From Salinimicrobium soli (lineage in GTDB: Bacteria > Bacteroidota > Bacteroidia > Flavobacteriales > Flavobacteriaceae): a stretch of DNA of 64,000 bases. The stretch is from assembly GCF_048323655.1 (NCBI RefSeq), contig NZ_JBLUWW010000003.1, positions 248,001 through 312,000 on the forward strand. The letters run 5' to 3'. Numbering within the stretch: position 1 is the stretch's first letter; every line of letters begins with the position of its first letter. The notes under the pieces are model-generated. The model searched no databases. It worked only from the letters and a program-made list of their open reading frames with translations, and was not told where the DNA came from. Made by a program: the position numbers and the translations under genes. This document shows, in pieces, positions 43,960-52,733 of the stretch.

Positions 43960-44044
43960 CGGAGAAAGAGGGATTCGAACCCCCGGAGGTGTGACCCTCA
44001 ACAGTTTTCAAGACTGCCGCATTCGACCACTCTGCCATTTCTCC
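43960..44044 (-). tRNA. tRNA-Ser (TGA)
   Basis: An 85-base class II tRNA on the minus strand. The acceptor stem is GGAGAAA with TTTCTCC, the anticodon loop CTTGAAA has anticodon TGA, a long variable arm (AGGGTCACACCT region) is present and the T loop is GTTCGAA-type. The discriminator is G at 43960 and no CCA is encoded. Confidence 0.93.
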
Positions 44045-44054
44045 TTAGCGGATG

Positions 44055-44062
44055 CAAATATA
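44055..44062 (-). promoter_or_regulatory. -7 box of the tRNA-Ser promoter
   Basis: Read on the minus strand this is TATATTTG, followed by GCATCCG, the same downstream bases as in the tRNA-His promoter. It lies 11 bases before the tRNA 5' end. A -33 TTTG is not clear at the expected distance. Confidence 0.7.
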
Positions 44063-44160
44063 TAAAGCTTTTTTGAATTTAGAAGAAGAAATAAAAGTTT
44101 TTGAAGATTTTTTCGTCAGTTGATTTCACCCCAAATCCTATCCTCCTGAATGCCTGTTTC

Positions 44161-46401
44161 CTAAGAATCTTTCCGGAAAACATCCTGTTGCAGCAGCACC
44201 TCCCCAAACGAGATCTCTTCAGCGGCCAGCACCATTACAGTGGTGGGCATTCCTTTCAGCCGGACCTGCATATTTTGATAATATTCCTCGAAATTTTCAT
44301 CGGGCTTGGCCAGTCCCATAAAGATCAGATCGGCGTTGGCAGAGGAGGTATGTAGAACCTCATCAAAACTTCGGCCTTCAGAAACAATAACTTCAAGACG
44401 GGCACCGGTGCGGAGTTTCTTGATGACCGCAGAAAGGTTTTTTCGGGCATCGGTGGCTGCTTTCTCGTCATGGACCAGGATCTTCAGAGTGACCCGGGCG
44501 TGGTACCAGGAAATACTGCTCCGCAGTAAATAAGCCAGGATCATAAGGAGTCCGCCGTTGCCCTTTAATCCACCCCACCAAAGATCGATCTTTTGTCTGT
44601 TTCCGAAGCCTTTTTCTTCATTCTCCCGAATGATGATCACGTTTCGATTCAATTCGTAAAAGCGGCTGATCATCGTACAATACTTTGATCTGATCGCCTC
44701 ATTTTCACTATCTCCCAAAATAATAGTATTTGGAACAAGAGAACCGAGGCCGTAGGCTTTAACAAAATCTGCTGCCCCTTTAAAAGTATCGGTTGCGGTA
44801 ATGACACGTGCGAACCCACGGGTGCTTCTGCGGGCAAGGAAATCCTGGATGTTCTGTTCCATTTTTTTCTCCCTCTCACTTGTAATGTGTTCACTGGTAA
44901 GCACAGTGGCCACTGTAAGTATTCCCCGGTTCAGAGTAATAGCAGAGGCAAAGTCTATGAGATGCCAACGTTTGGTAGGAGCTCCTGAAAGTACTAACGG
45001 ATTAGGGCGCCAGGTCTTGGATTCCTTTTCCTGGTTGAGGTTGAGCAGTCCGGCTCTTATGAGTGCCATCCAGATTCCGCGGCGCACATCTCCCCAGGCG
45101 GTTTTCATCTCCCGGCTTTGCAGCCAAAGAAAAATGAGGATGATAAAAACAAAAGCAAGTCCGGTAGCCATGGCATTGATAAGGAACATCACTACCACAC
45201 AACCGGCTGTCCCCAGCAGCGAAAATGCCCAGTGTACTTTAAAGGAAGGTCTAAAAGAAGGGCTGTTAAGTAAACGTTCTATTCCTGCGGAAGCATTTAA
45301 AACTCCGTAGGTGGTCAAAAAGAACATGGTAAGCACAGGGGCAATGATGTTCAGATTCCCCAGGTAGACGGCCAGGAGCGCAATTACCAGCGTAAAGATC
45401 GTTCCCAAGCGAGGGGAATCGTCTTTAGCGGCTCCTTTTCCCAGCCAGCTCAGCCAGCGTGGCAATACTCTGTCCCTAGCTAATGCCTGCAGGACCCGTG
45501 GTGCTCCTAAAATGCTGCCCACAGCACTGGATAGGGTAGCTCCCCAAATTCCGATCAAAATAGCATCTCCCCAATAGGCCATTTTTCTCATGATCATAGG
45601 ATCTTCGATCAATGTAAGAGCGTTGGCCCGGTTAGCCAGGATAATTGGAAGTGCCATATAAATGATATAACCTACACCAATGGCAGCGAAAGTTCCGCGG
45701 GGAATAGAACGGGAAGGGTTTTTCAGGTCTCCGGACATATTCACGCCGGCCATAATTCCGGTAACTGCCGGAAAGAAAACAGCAAATACTACCCAAAAAC
45801 TTTCCGAATGCCTTTCAGCAGCGCCCCACATTTCGATACTGGTCTCTTCAATGGGGCTCCCAAGGGCCAGGGAGGCCAGGGAGAGAGCAATTCCAAACAT
45901 GATGAAATACTGCGCCCTTATAGCAACTTTGGCCGAGATCATGGCCAGAATGGCGACTCCCGTTGTGGTAAGAAGTCCTACAATTTTAAAATCCAGGGAG
46001 GGAAAAACACTCACCACACTTTCAGCAAAACCGACGGTGTAAAGGGCTACCGAAAGTGCGAGTGCGATGAATAACGGAATCCCAATTGCTCCCCCGGCTT
46101 CTATACCCAGGGAACGGCTGATCATGTAGTAAGCTCCGCCGGCCCTAACTTCCTGATCTGTGGCGATAGCCGCTACAGATAAAGCGGTTAGAAAAGTAAT
46201 GGAGGTGGCAAGGGTAACAATGATCAACGTGCCCATCAGTCCTACATTCCCAACGACCCAACCAAATCGCAGGTACATAATAACACCCAGAATGGTGAGA
46301 ATGGAAGGGGTGAAGACACCTCCAAAAGTTCCCAGTCCCGTCTTTACAGATGGAATTACTTGGCCGGTCTCTTTTCCGCTTTTTCTGAAAAAGTTTTTCA
46401 T
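44161..46401 (-). CDS. SLC12-like (Na-K-Cl cotransporter family) APC permease
   Basis: The ATG at 46401 gives 746 residues; a TTG two codons earlier is not needed. The TM1 motif GTFGGVFTPSILTILGVIMYLRFGW is the SLC12/NKCC signature (positions about 25-50), and about twelve helices extend to residue 430. A cytoplasmic C-terminal part with USP/SLC12-C-like alpha-beta segments follows (IDLWWGGLKGNGGLLMILAYLL, then ADLIFMGLAKPDE). It should couple cation and chloride transport, although amino-acid transport cannot be excluded. It is divergent from the channel-like protein at 46671. Confidence 0.88.
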   Translation of the reverse strand: MKNFFRKSGKETGQVIPSVKTGLGTFGGVFTPSILTILGVIMYLRFGWVVGNVGLMGTLIIVTLATSITFLTALSVAAIATDQEVRAGGAYYMISRSLGIEAGGAIGIPLFIALALSVALYTVGFAESVVSVFPSLDFKIVGLLTTTGVAILAMISAKVAIRAQYFIMFGIALSLASLALGSPIEETSIEMWGAAERHSESFWVVFAVFFPAVTGIMAGVNMSGDLKNPSRSIPRGTFAAIGVGYIIYMALPIILANRANALTLIEDPMIMRKMAYWGDAILIGIWGATLSSAVGSILGAPRVLQALARDRVLPRWLSWLGKGAAKDDSPRLGTIFTLVIALLAVYLGNLNIIAPVLTMFFLTTYGVLNASAGIERLLNSPSFRPSFKVHWAFSLLGTAGCVVVMFLINAMATGLAFVFIILIFLWLQSREMKTAWGDVRRGIWMALIRAGLLNLNQEKESKTWRPNPLVLSGAPTKRWHLIDFASAITLNRGILTVATVLTSEHITSEREKKMEQNIQDFLARRSTRGFARVITATDTFKGAADFVKAYGLGSLVPNTIILGDSENEAIRSKYCTMISRFYELNRNVIIIRENEEKGFGNRQKIDLWWGGLKGNGGLLMILAYLLRSSISWYHARVTLKILVHDEKAATDARKNLSAVIKKLRTGARLEVIVSEGRSFDEVLHTSSANADLIFMGLAKPDENFEEYYQNMQVRLKGMPTTVMVLAAEEISFGEVLLQQDVFRKDS

Positions 46402-46547
46402 TGGCAATTTAAGGCAGGCAAATAGTGATCATGCAGGTTGTTCTTAGAGCAAAAAAAGATAGTAATTATAGGTCACAGGGAGAAGCTTTGAGAGTAAGTA
46501 TTTCGGTTTGTCTACTTTGATTACTCAGAAATATCTCCAAAAGTACC

Positions 46548-46584
46548 AAAAACCTCATAAAATGCAGGATTTTAAGAGGTTTTT
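46548..46584. other. Strong hairpin in the divergent intergenic region
   Basis: AAAAACCTCATAAAAT (46548-46563) pairs with ATTTTAAGAGGTTTTT (46569-46584), 15 of 16 positions, around loop GCAGG. It looks like a terminator although no annotated gene ends here. A second perfect hairpin (TCAAAAAA/TTTTTTGA, 46639-46658) lies 13 bases before the ATG at 46671. The remaining bases of 46402-46670 hold no gene that I can see. Confidence 0.6.
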
Positions 46585-46670
46585 GACAGGACTAGTGTTA
46601 GAAGCTTCTTACATTTAGTTCATTCCGGAGCAAAGACATCAAAAAAACGCTTTTTTGACACCTTATTTTA

Positions 46671-48260
46671 ATGACCAACAAGAAAAGAAGAACCTACCGA
46701 ATATTTTATTCCCTCGAAGAACACCTCGAGGTTCCTATGTTCCTATTAGCACTGCTGTGGCTTTACCTTTTCATCAAAGAACTGGTATCCGGCCTTAGCA
46801 GTTTTGAAGAAAACCTCATTTATATCGTATGGGTGCTTTTCATACTGGAATTCGTGGTTAAATTGGTCGTTGCCCCCCGAAAAATGGAATTTTTGAAAGA
46901 TAATTGGATCACGATCATAGCTCTTTTAGTACCGGCATTACGGGTTTTCAGATTATTCCGGGCAGTATCCCTCTTAAATTCAGTTCGGGTAGTAAATTCC
47001 ACAAAGATCATCAGGGCGGTAACTTCCGGAAAAAGATTTTTTTCAGCATTACAGGAAGCGCAAGGTCCGGCACCTAAACCCGAGATCGATGTGGGGATTC
47101 TCATCGCGTACAGTAAACCTGAAAACCGGGAGGCATTGAAAGCATTTGTGCAGCAGTTGCAGCAGGACGTTTGTCCGCACCTGGAGGCGTCCACCAACAT
47201 CCCGTGGAATTTTGATATTACTGATGAAGTGAGGCTGGAAAGCGATGTGACCATGCGACCATCTGATTTCCTGGATAGTGCGAGTCAGCGTATGGCGGAA
47301 GGGCCTTACGATCTTGTGACGGTAATTACCGACGTCGGGCTAATGTCCCGAAAGCACATTTTGGTGCCGGGGCTCAGTTCCTCTGTTAGCCGAACTCTTG
47401 TGATCTCGACACGAAAACTTACTACCACCGGAAGACGACAGGCCAATTTGGAGCTGACCGATCCAAAAGTACGGTTCAACAGCAGTGCATTGTTTCTGAA
47501 TCTTACAGGCCAGATATTTGGACTTCCTGAAAAATCGGGAGCCAAAAAAGGCATTATGGGAATAAAAAATTTTGATGCTGATCTAAAAGCAATGCCAGAA
47601 TATTCCTCTCCGGAAAAGGAGCGGTTGCGTAAAAAAGCACCGTCTTTACCTGACAGAGAACTGCGGGAAGGAACCTGGCTGGAAAGTTTCATTTTTCACC
47701 TGCTTATGACCCTGCGCCATCCGAAACAGCTATTCGTTCCGCTCTTCCGAAACCGGGCTTTGTTTTTACCTCTTTCTTTACCGGGACTTGCCACGGCAGC
47801 CGTGGCACCTGCGTTCATTCTCATTTTCACTGCCGAGATATGGGATGTGGGACTTGGAATGACCAATTTCACAGCCATTCTTTTCGCAGTTATAAGTGTA
47901 CTGCTGGCCAGTTTTTACCTGGTGAGTATTCAATCCCTTTTTTTGCCGAGAAAGGAAAAAAGGATCCTTACTGAACACCTCGCGGTTGCGAACAGTGTTA
48001 TTTACTGCAGTATATTTTTGGCTTGTGTAGGATTATTTCTATTGGTTGGATTTTTAATGCTGATCCTTGAATTCTACGTTTTTCCAGCAGATCTCATGCA
48101 AACCTGGCCCACTCTCGAAACAGGAACTATCGGACTGACCGAAAAAATACGGCTGGCTGTCTTCATCAGTACCGTTGGAGTTACCACAGGCGCCCTGGCA
48201 GGAGGTTTGGATAATAGGGCGGTTATCCAGCACCTGGCTCTTTTTCGTGACCGGCCCTAG
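46671..48260 (+). CDS. Voltage-sensor-like membrane protein with an inactive metzincin-like domain
   Basis: A 529-residue protein I do not recognise as a whole. Residues 21-120 have three hydrophobic helices followed by an S4-like helix with arginines at 91, 94, 97, 106 and 115, as in ion-transport voltage-sensor domains, but no pore follows. Residues 138-290 resemble the archaemetzincin fold: GPYDLVTVITDVGL, PGLSSSVSRTLVISTRKL, then LNLTGQIFGLP where HExGH is expected. Zinc histidines are N277 and Q281 and the glutamate is L278, so catalysis is unlikely. Four more helices follow (about 363-388, 398-424, 440-466, 490-511). It faces the SLC12-like transporter gene. Confidence 0.6.
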   Translation: MTNKKRRTYRIFYSLEEHLEVPMFLLALLWLYLFIKELVSGLSSFEENLIYIVWVLFILEFVVKLVVAPRKMEFLKDNWITIIALLVPALRVFRLFRAVSLLNSVRVVNSTKIIRAVTSGKRFFSALQEAQGPAPKPEIDVGILIAYSKPENREALKAFVQQLQQDVCPHLEASTNIPWNFDITDEVRLESDVTMRPSDFLDSASQRMAEGPYDLVTVITDVGLMSRKHILVPGLSSSVSRTLVISTRKLTTTGRRQANLELTDPKVRFNSSALFLNLTGQIFGLPEKSGAKKGIMGIKNFDADLKAMPEYSSPEKERLRKKAPSLPDRELREGTWLESFIFHLLMTLRHPKQLFVPLFRNRALFLPLSLPGLATAAVAPAFILIFTAEIWDVGLGMTNFTAILFAVISVLLASFYLVSIQSLFLPRKEKRILTEHLAVANSVIYCSIFLACVGLFLLVGFLMLILEFYVFPADLMQTWPTLETGTIGLTEKIRLAVFISTVGVTTGALAGGLDNRAVIQHLALFRDRP

Positions 48261-48354
48261 TTTCTGAAGCTTTTTTCCGGAAGTGAGAAAAGGTGACAGC
48301 TTTTGACCGGTTCTATTTTTAATTTTACTACTTCAGAAAACAAAATCAATTAAA

Positions 48355-48843
48355 ATGAACATACTTTACCTTCACGGCCTTGACAGCAAACTAAGTCCAG
48401 AAAAAAGACTCGTTCTGGAAAAATTCGGAAAGGTTTACGCACCAGACCTGGATTATTACACAGATGAAAATGCTATTCAAACCATTTTGAATTACTATCC
48501 CAATTTGGAGATAGATGTGGTTATGGGCAGCAGCATGGGAGGATTTGCGGGATACCACGTGGCTAATATCATTGATCGTCCCGCCTTACTTTTCAATCCT
48601 GCAGTCGCAAAACGATCGGTAAAACAACATATTCCGGATTTCGGGGAGAAGTTTAACAAGTTGAAACATATTGTGATAGGACAGATTGATGACGTGGTTG
48701 AACCGAAAGACACGCTTAATTTTTTACTTTCTCACTTTAATCCGGTGACAGATTTGCATCTTCACCTGGTTCCTGAACTTGGGCACAATATACCGGTGCC
48801 TTTTTTTGAGGAGGAGGTAACATCCTTCTTTTCAAAGCTTTAA
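48355..48843 (+). CDS. YqiA/YcfP-like alpha/beta-hydrolase
   Basis: A 162-residue small esterase-like protein. It starts MNILYLHGLDS, has the nucleophile elbow GSSMGG (Ser at about 61), a late aspartate in GQIDDVV and the catalytic histidine in ELGHNI. Family members are cytosolic esterases without a defined natural substrate. Monocistronic. Confidence 0.87.
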   Translation: MNILYLHGLDSKLSPEKRLVLEKFGKVYAPDLDYYTDENAIQTILNYYPNLEIDVVMGSSMGGFAGYHVANIIDRPALLFNPAVAKRSVKQHIPDFGEKFNKLKHIVIGQIDDVVEPKDTLNFLLSHFNPVTDLHLHLVPELGHNIPVPFFEEEVTSFFSKL

Positions 48844-48922
48844 AGAATTCTGCCGTTCAAATTATTTTTAAAATATTTCTTCAAAATGAGGAAAACCACA
48901 TTTTTTCTACCTGCGTAAGTTT

Positions 48923-48930
48923 TATCTTTG
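48923..48930 (+). promoter_or_regulatory. -7 promoter box of the orphan response-regulator gene
   Basis: TATCTTTG matches TAnnTTTG; a T-rich stretch at 48901-48904 lies 18 bases upstream as a weak -33 element. The start codon is 61 bases downstream, and AGAGGA at about 48979 may be the ribosome binding site. Confidence 0.55.
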
Positions 48931-48991
48931 AAGTACAATAAAGTAAAACAGGAATAAAATCCGTCAGGATTGTTCCAAAGAGGATCTAAAA

Positions 48992-49657
48992 ATGTTTAAA
49001 AAGGTATTGGTAGCGGAAGATATGGACAGCGTGAATCATGCGGTGGCCAGTGTGTTGAAAGATTTGAACATACCCGAAGTACAACATGCGCAATATTGTG
49101 ATCAGGCTCAATTGCTTGCTAAAAAAGCAATTCAGGAAGGAGCACCATTTGATCTTCTTATATGTGACCTTTCTTTCAAAAATGATCATCGTGAGGAAAA
49201 GATCACTTCCGGGCAGGAATTGATATCCATTCTCAAAAATGAGGATCCCAGTCTTAAAGTTTTGGTCAATAGTGTAGAGGACCATCCGCAGACCGTGCGA
49301 TCAATGTGGAACTCGGGGAATATTGATGCCTATGTGTGTAAGGATCGCAACGGAATGAAAGATCTGAAATCTGCCATTTTAAGTGTTGCCGAAGGAGGCA
49401 CTTATAATTCGCCTCGTATTCAGAACACTTTACAGCAGAAAAACCTGTTGATGCTTAATAATTTTGAGGTGCAGTTGCTTAGCGGGGTTGCTAACGGACT
49501 GACACAAAAACAAATTGAAGATAATTTTAAAAAGAAGAATATTTCCCCCAGCAGTAAAAGCGCGATTGAAAAACGGCTGAAAGAACTGCGGGAGGAATTT
49601 GGGGCCAATACAACCCCACACCTAATTGGGATCGTAAAAGATCTCAAACTGATTTAA
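48992..49657 (+). CDS. Orphan response regulator with a LuxR-like C-terminus
   Basis: A 221-residue protein. The receiver has KVLVAEDMDSV, a phospho-acceptor in DLLICDLSF (about residue 54) and VCKDRNG as the lysine region. Residues about 150-215 form a NarL/LuxR-like helix-turn-helix, with LLSGVANGLTQKQIEDNF in place of the usual VLxLIAxGxSNKEIA. No kinase gene is adjacent. The stop codon lies in the base of a long inverted repeat (see 49656). Confidence 0.8.
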   Translation: MFKKVLVAEDMDSVNHAVASVLKDLNIPEVQHAQYCDQAQLLAKKAIQEGAPFDLLICDLSFKNDHREEKITSGQELISILKNEDPSLKVLVNSVEDHPQTVRSMWNSGNIDAYVCKDRNGMKDLKSAILSVAEGGTYNSPRIQNTLQQKNLLMLNNFEVQLLSGVANGLTQKQIEDNFKKKNISPSSKSAIEKRLKELREEFGANTTPHLIGIVKDLKLI

Positions 49658-49750
49658 TAAATCAAAGACCGCTTCGGCGAAAGTTGGAACTTTTCGGAAT
49701 GTAGGGTACCGGAGAAGGACAACAATAAGGCTGGAGCGGTTTGATTTATT
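49656..49750. other. Long inverted repeat closing a 61-base interior (possible structured RNA or mobile-element remnant)
   Basis: Arms 49656-49673 and 49735-49750 pair over 16 bp with a two-base bulge (A666 G667 of the left arm). The interior contains a further imperfect stem (CTTTTC with GAGAAG). The first arm includes the last two bases of the regulator stop codon. Another hairpin, CCGGAAA/TTTCCGG, follows at 49754-49778. The rest of 49779-50070 holds no gene apart from the palindrome at 50017. Confidence 0.5.
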
Positions 49751-50016
49751 TAGCCGGAAAATAACTTTCCATTTCCGGTATTCTTACTCAAAAGGATTTT
49801 AAAATTTACCTTTTTCAGCGCTATAATCAATTATTGATGCTGTAAAAAGACCATATTTTGCTGTGAGTTATCCATGATTTGCAGTGAAGCTTCAAAATTC
49901 ATCCACTACATCTATAGCAGGAGTTTAATTCATAGTTGAGGGTTTTAATTACTAAAAGCATCATACTCACATCTTTTCACCCGGAAAACGGAGAAATCGG
50001 CTCTACTTTTATCATG

Positions 50017-50028
50017 TAAAACGTTTTA
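50017..50028. promoter_or_regulatory. 12-bp palindrome upstream of the secreted protein gene
   Basis: TAAAACGTTTTA is a perfect palindrome, 42 bases before the start at 50071, where an operator could lie. Function is inference. Confidence 0.3.
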
Positions 50029-50070
50029 TGTGTGTGTTGTAAATAAATATAAACTCTAAAATTTTGTGCT

Positions 50071-50625
50071 ATGAAAACTCTTGTTATGTATGTCGTATTG
50101 TTGTTTTGGGCAGGTGTAAGCCAGGCCCAGGAGATCGAAGAACTTAAGGAAGCTAAAGTAGGTTTTGCCCCCCTTTCATCTGAGGTGGTTCGTGACGGAG
50201 ACAGTTATTCCTTTAAAGTAAATGAAACTTATCAGGGACAATTTGAAAAAGATCCCATTGCTTTTATGGAAACCTATTTTGATATTGGAAATTTTATTAG
50301 CTCGGTAAAAGGAGAGGAATATGATTCCTACCTGGTGACCCTCAGGAGTAAAAAAGGGAATCTAAAAGCAGATTTTGACAAAGAAGGAAATCTTGTTAGA
50401 ACCTCTGAGCGATTTAAAGATATCCTGCTTCCCGAGGAATTGAGAGATCAATTATTAAAAGATCACGAAGGATGGACTATGGTAAAAAACGTCCATGTGT
50501 CTACTGCCCGTGATGGTATTGTAAATAAAGATCTTTACCGTATCAAGCTTGAGAAAGGTGATCAGCGTAAGAATGTGAAGATCGACATGACCGCTGCGGA
50601 AGGAAGTATAGTGGTTAGTAATTGA
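50071..50625 (+). CDS. Small secreted protein, PepSY-like, unknown function
   Basis: A 184-residue protein with a signal peptide (MKTLVMYVVLLFWAGVSQA, cleavage near 20). The mature part has a repeated layout of short helix plus strands: YDSYLVTLRSKKGNLKADFDK and KDLYRIKLEKGDQRKNVKID. This resembles PepSY/BLIP-like inhibitory folds; the FDKEGNLVRTSERFKDI segment is characteristic of a Bacteroidota family. No enzyme motif is visible. It has its own terminator. Confidence 0.7.
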   Translation: MKTLVMYVVLLFWAGVSQAQEIEELKEAKVGFAPLSSEVVRDGDSYSFKVNETYQGQFEKDPIAFMETYFDIGNFISSVKGEEYDSYLVTLRSKKGNLKADFDKEGNLVRTSERFKDILLPEELRDQLLKDHEGWTMVKNVHVSTARDGIVNKDLYRIKLEKGDQRKNVKIDMTAAEGSIVVSN

Positions 50626-50652
50626 TCTTACAACAAAAGATGAGAACTGGCC

Positions 50653-50681
50653 AAACCACCGGGAACGATCCTGGTGGTTTT
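50653..50681 (+). terminator. Terminator after the secreted protein gene
   Basis: AAACCACCGGG (50653-50663) pairs with CCTGGTGGTTT (50670-50680), one G-U pair, loop of six; four Ts end at 50681. It lies 28 bases after the stop. Confidence 0.75.
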
Positions 50682-50837
50682 GCGTGTTCTACTGATTATG
50701 ATTAATGCAGCTCTTTTAAATAAGAATACTAGTGGGATCTCAAAAATGGCTTTTTTTATATCTTTTCTGAAAGTTGATTTTTTCTGAAGAAAAAAGGCTC
50801 AAAATAGTTTAAATTGTAGTGGATTAACATTTTATCT

Positions 50838-51602
50838 ATGAAAGCATTAGTGATCGACGATGAGGAACTCGCCCGAAAAAGGGTTCTCAACCTCCTGGAA
50901 GAGGTGCCCGAGATCGAAGTGCTGGGGGAATGCTCCAATGGCAAGACGGCCATTAAACAGATCAATGACCACAATCCCGATCTTATCTTTCTTGATATCA
51001 ATATGAAAGATATGAATGGTTTTGAGGTACTGCAAAAAGTGGAAATATCTCCCAAGCCCATTGTGATCTTTGTTACGGCATATGACAATTATGCGAGCAG
51101 GGCCTTTGATGTAGATGCATTTGATTTTCTGCTGAAGCCTTTTAAGGACCAACGTTTTTTTAAGACCATCAATAAAGTTTTGAAGACCCCACGGAGTGAA
51201 GCTGACGGTATTTTTGAAAAACGGATAAAGGAATTGTTTCGTATCTATTCCGAAGAAGCCAGAAAGAAGACTCCACTGTCCAAGATTCCCGTAAAGCAGG
51301 GAAATAAGACCGCGCTAATAGCTCCTGCTGAGATCCTTTACATCCTGGCATCAGGGTATTATGCAGAGATCTATACAGCTTCCAAAAAACATGTGCTGCG
51401 GGAATCGTTGAATAACCTGATGGAAATTCTTGATGAAGACAGGTTTTTCAGGATTCACCGTTCAGCTATAGTGAACCTGGACCATGTAAAAGAGATCGTG
51501 CATTCCGAATTTTCGGAGATCGATGCCAAAATGAGTGATGACAAACTGCTGCACATCAGCAAATCGAACAAGAAAGAATTTCTGGAAAAAATAGGTATCT
51601 AA
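50838..51602 (+). CDS. LytTR family response regulator
   Basis: A 254-residue regulator. Receiver: VIDDEELARKR with acidic pocket, DLIFLDINMKDMNG with the phospho-aspartate, VTAYDNYASRAF and LLKPFKD with the lysine. A LytTR domain occupies about 150-252 (EILYILASGYYAEIYT ... RFFRIHRSAIVNLDHV). The kinase at 51604 starts 1 base after the stop, so this is the cognate regulator of that sensor. Confidence 0.93.
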   Translation: MKALVIDDEELARKRVLNLLEEVPEIEVLGECSNGKTAIKQINDHNPDLIFLDINMKDMNGFEVLQKVEISPKPIVIFVTAYDNYASRAFDVDAFDFLLKPFKDQRFFKTINKVLKTPRSEADGIFEKRIKELFRIYSEEARKKTPLSKIPVKQGNKTALIAPAEILYILASGYYAEIYTASKKHVLRESLNNLMEILDEDRFFRIHRSAIVNLDHVKEIVHSEFSEIDAKMSDDKLLHISKSNKKEFLEKIGI

Positions 51603-51603
51603 A

Positions 51604-52701
51604 ATGGCATCTTTAAAGAAATATATTGATTACAAACTGGTCCTTCTGCTGGGAGGTTTCTACGCCCTTTTTGACCTGGTGTATATCGCCAAGGTAGCGT
51701 TTATGAGATATCATTTCCCGAGAGAAACCCCTGAATCGTGGGGAACTTTTTTGATTTACAATATATTGATCGACTGGTTAATTGTAGTGACCTATATGAC
51801 CCTCATTGCTATTAGCACTAAACGGTTCTTATACAAAAACTATCGCTGGGAAAAGATCATTCTTATCCATACTGTTTTTTCTATTTTAATAGGATTGATA
51901 ATCCGGCTCATCTTTGACCTCTTTTCCATTTTAACCGGCCAGATAGCCCTTGCTGATTATGAGCTGGAAGCCAGCATCTTCAGATTCATGTATGTGATAG
52001 ACCTTAACTTTTTGATCTATTTTGCCATGGTCTTCATCATTTATACCTACTATTATGTGAAGCAGGTGAAGGAAGCTGAACAACAGCGGGGAATGCTGGA
52101 GACCCAATTGGTAAACACCCGTATGAAAATGCTATCGTCACAATTACAACCACATTTTTTATTCAATACCTTGAACAGCATTGCTGTCCTTGCAGACCTG
52201 GATAAGGAAAAAGCAAAGGACACGATTGCCGATCTCAGTGATTTTCTTCGGGAAATACTCTACAGCAGTGATGAAAATGAAATAACTCTTGAAAACGAAT
52301 TGCGTACCCTGGAGTACTACCTTAATATTCTTAATGTACGCTTCTCAGATCACCTGAAGATCCGGCAGGAGGTTCCGAAACAGTTGCTCAACTTCAGGGT
52401 GCCGGCCCTGTTATTGCAGCCTCTCATTGAGAATTCCATTAAACATGGTTATTCGTATGATCACACAGATCTTGAGGTGGTCATTAAAGTACTTAAAACA
52501 AATGAACACCTAAAGATCATCGTAGAGAATAATGGGCAGTCGTTGACAAAGGACCACAAGGAACTAATGGAAAATGGAGTTGGGTTGTCCAATATCAATG
52601 ACCGGCTTCACAATCTCTACGGGAACAATTATTTCTTTGAAATTCGGAACAAAGTTCCCGGACCTGGTGTAGAGACGGTTATCCAGATCCCCTTTAGATA
52701 G
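51604..52701 (+). CDS. LytS-type sensor histidine kinase
   Basis: A 365-residue membrane kinase. Four hydrophobic helices lie at about residues 12-30, 42-65, 80-104 and 130-152, with little periplasmic domain, so it may sense membrane state or be driven by a partner. PF06580 core: LQPHFLFNTLNSI with H184, and N-box/G-box motifs LLQPLIENSIKHG and NGVGLSNINDRL. It forms an operon with the LytTR regulator at 50838. Confidence 0.92.
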   Translation: MASLKKYIDYKLVLLLGGFYALFDLVYIAKVAFMRYHFPRETPESWGTFLIYNILIDWLIVVTYMTLIAISTKRFLYKNYRWEKIILIHTVFSILIGLIIRLIFDLFSILTGQIALADYELEASIFRFMYVIDLNFLIYFAMVFIIYTYYYVKQVKEAEQQRGMLETQLVNTRMKMLSSQLQPHFLFNTLNSIAVLADLDKEKAKDTIADLSDFLREILYSSDENEITLENELRTLEYYLNILNVRFSDHLKIRQEVPKQLLNFRVPALLLQPLIENSIKHGYSYDHTDLEVVIKVLKTNEHLKIIVENNGQSLTKDHKELMENGVGLSNINDRLHNLYGNNYFFEIRNKVPGPGVETVIQIPFR

Positions 52702-52733
52702 ACCATTTAGAGATCGCTATTTTGTCCTGTTAT

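Noticed and set aside
43793..44038. An 81-residue frame overlapping tRNA-Ser (MAEWSNAAVLKTVEG...)
   Set aside because: This is the usual spurious translation of a tRNA-Ser gene running into the repeat array.
44801..45310. A 169-residue plus-strand frame inside the SLC12-like gene
   Set aside because: Antisense to membrane helices and the C-terminal part of the transporter; low complexity in S and R, typical of a shadow frame.
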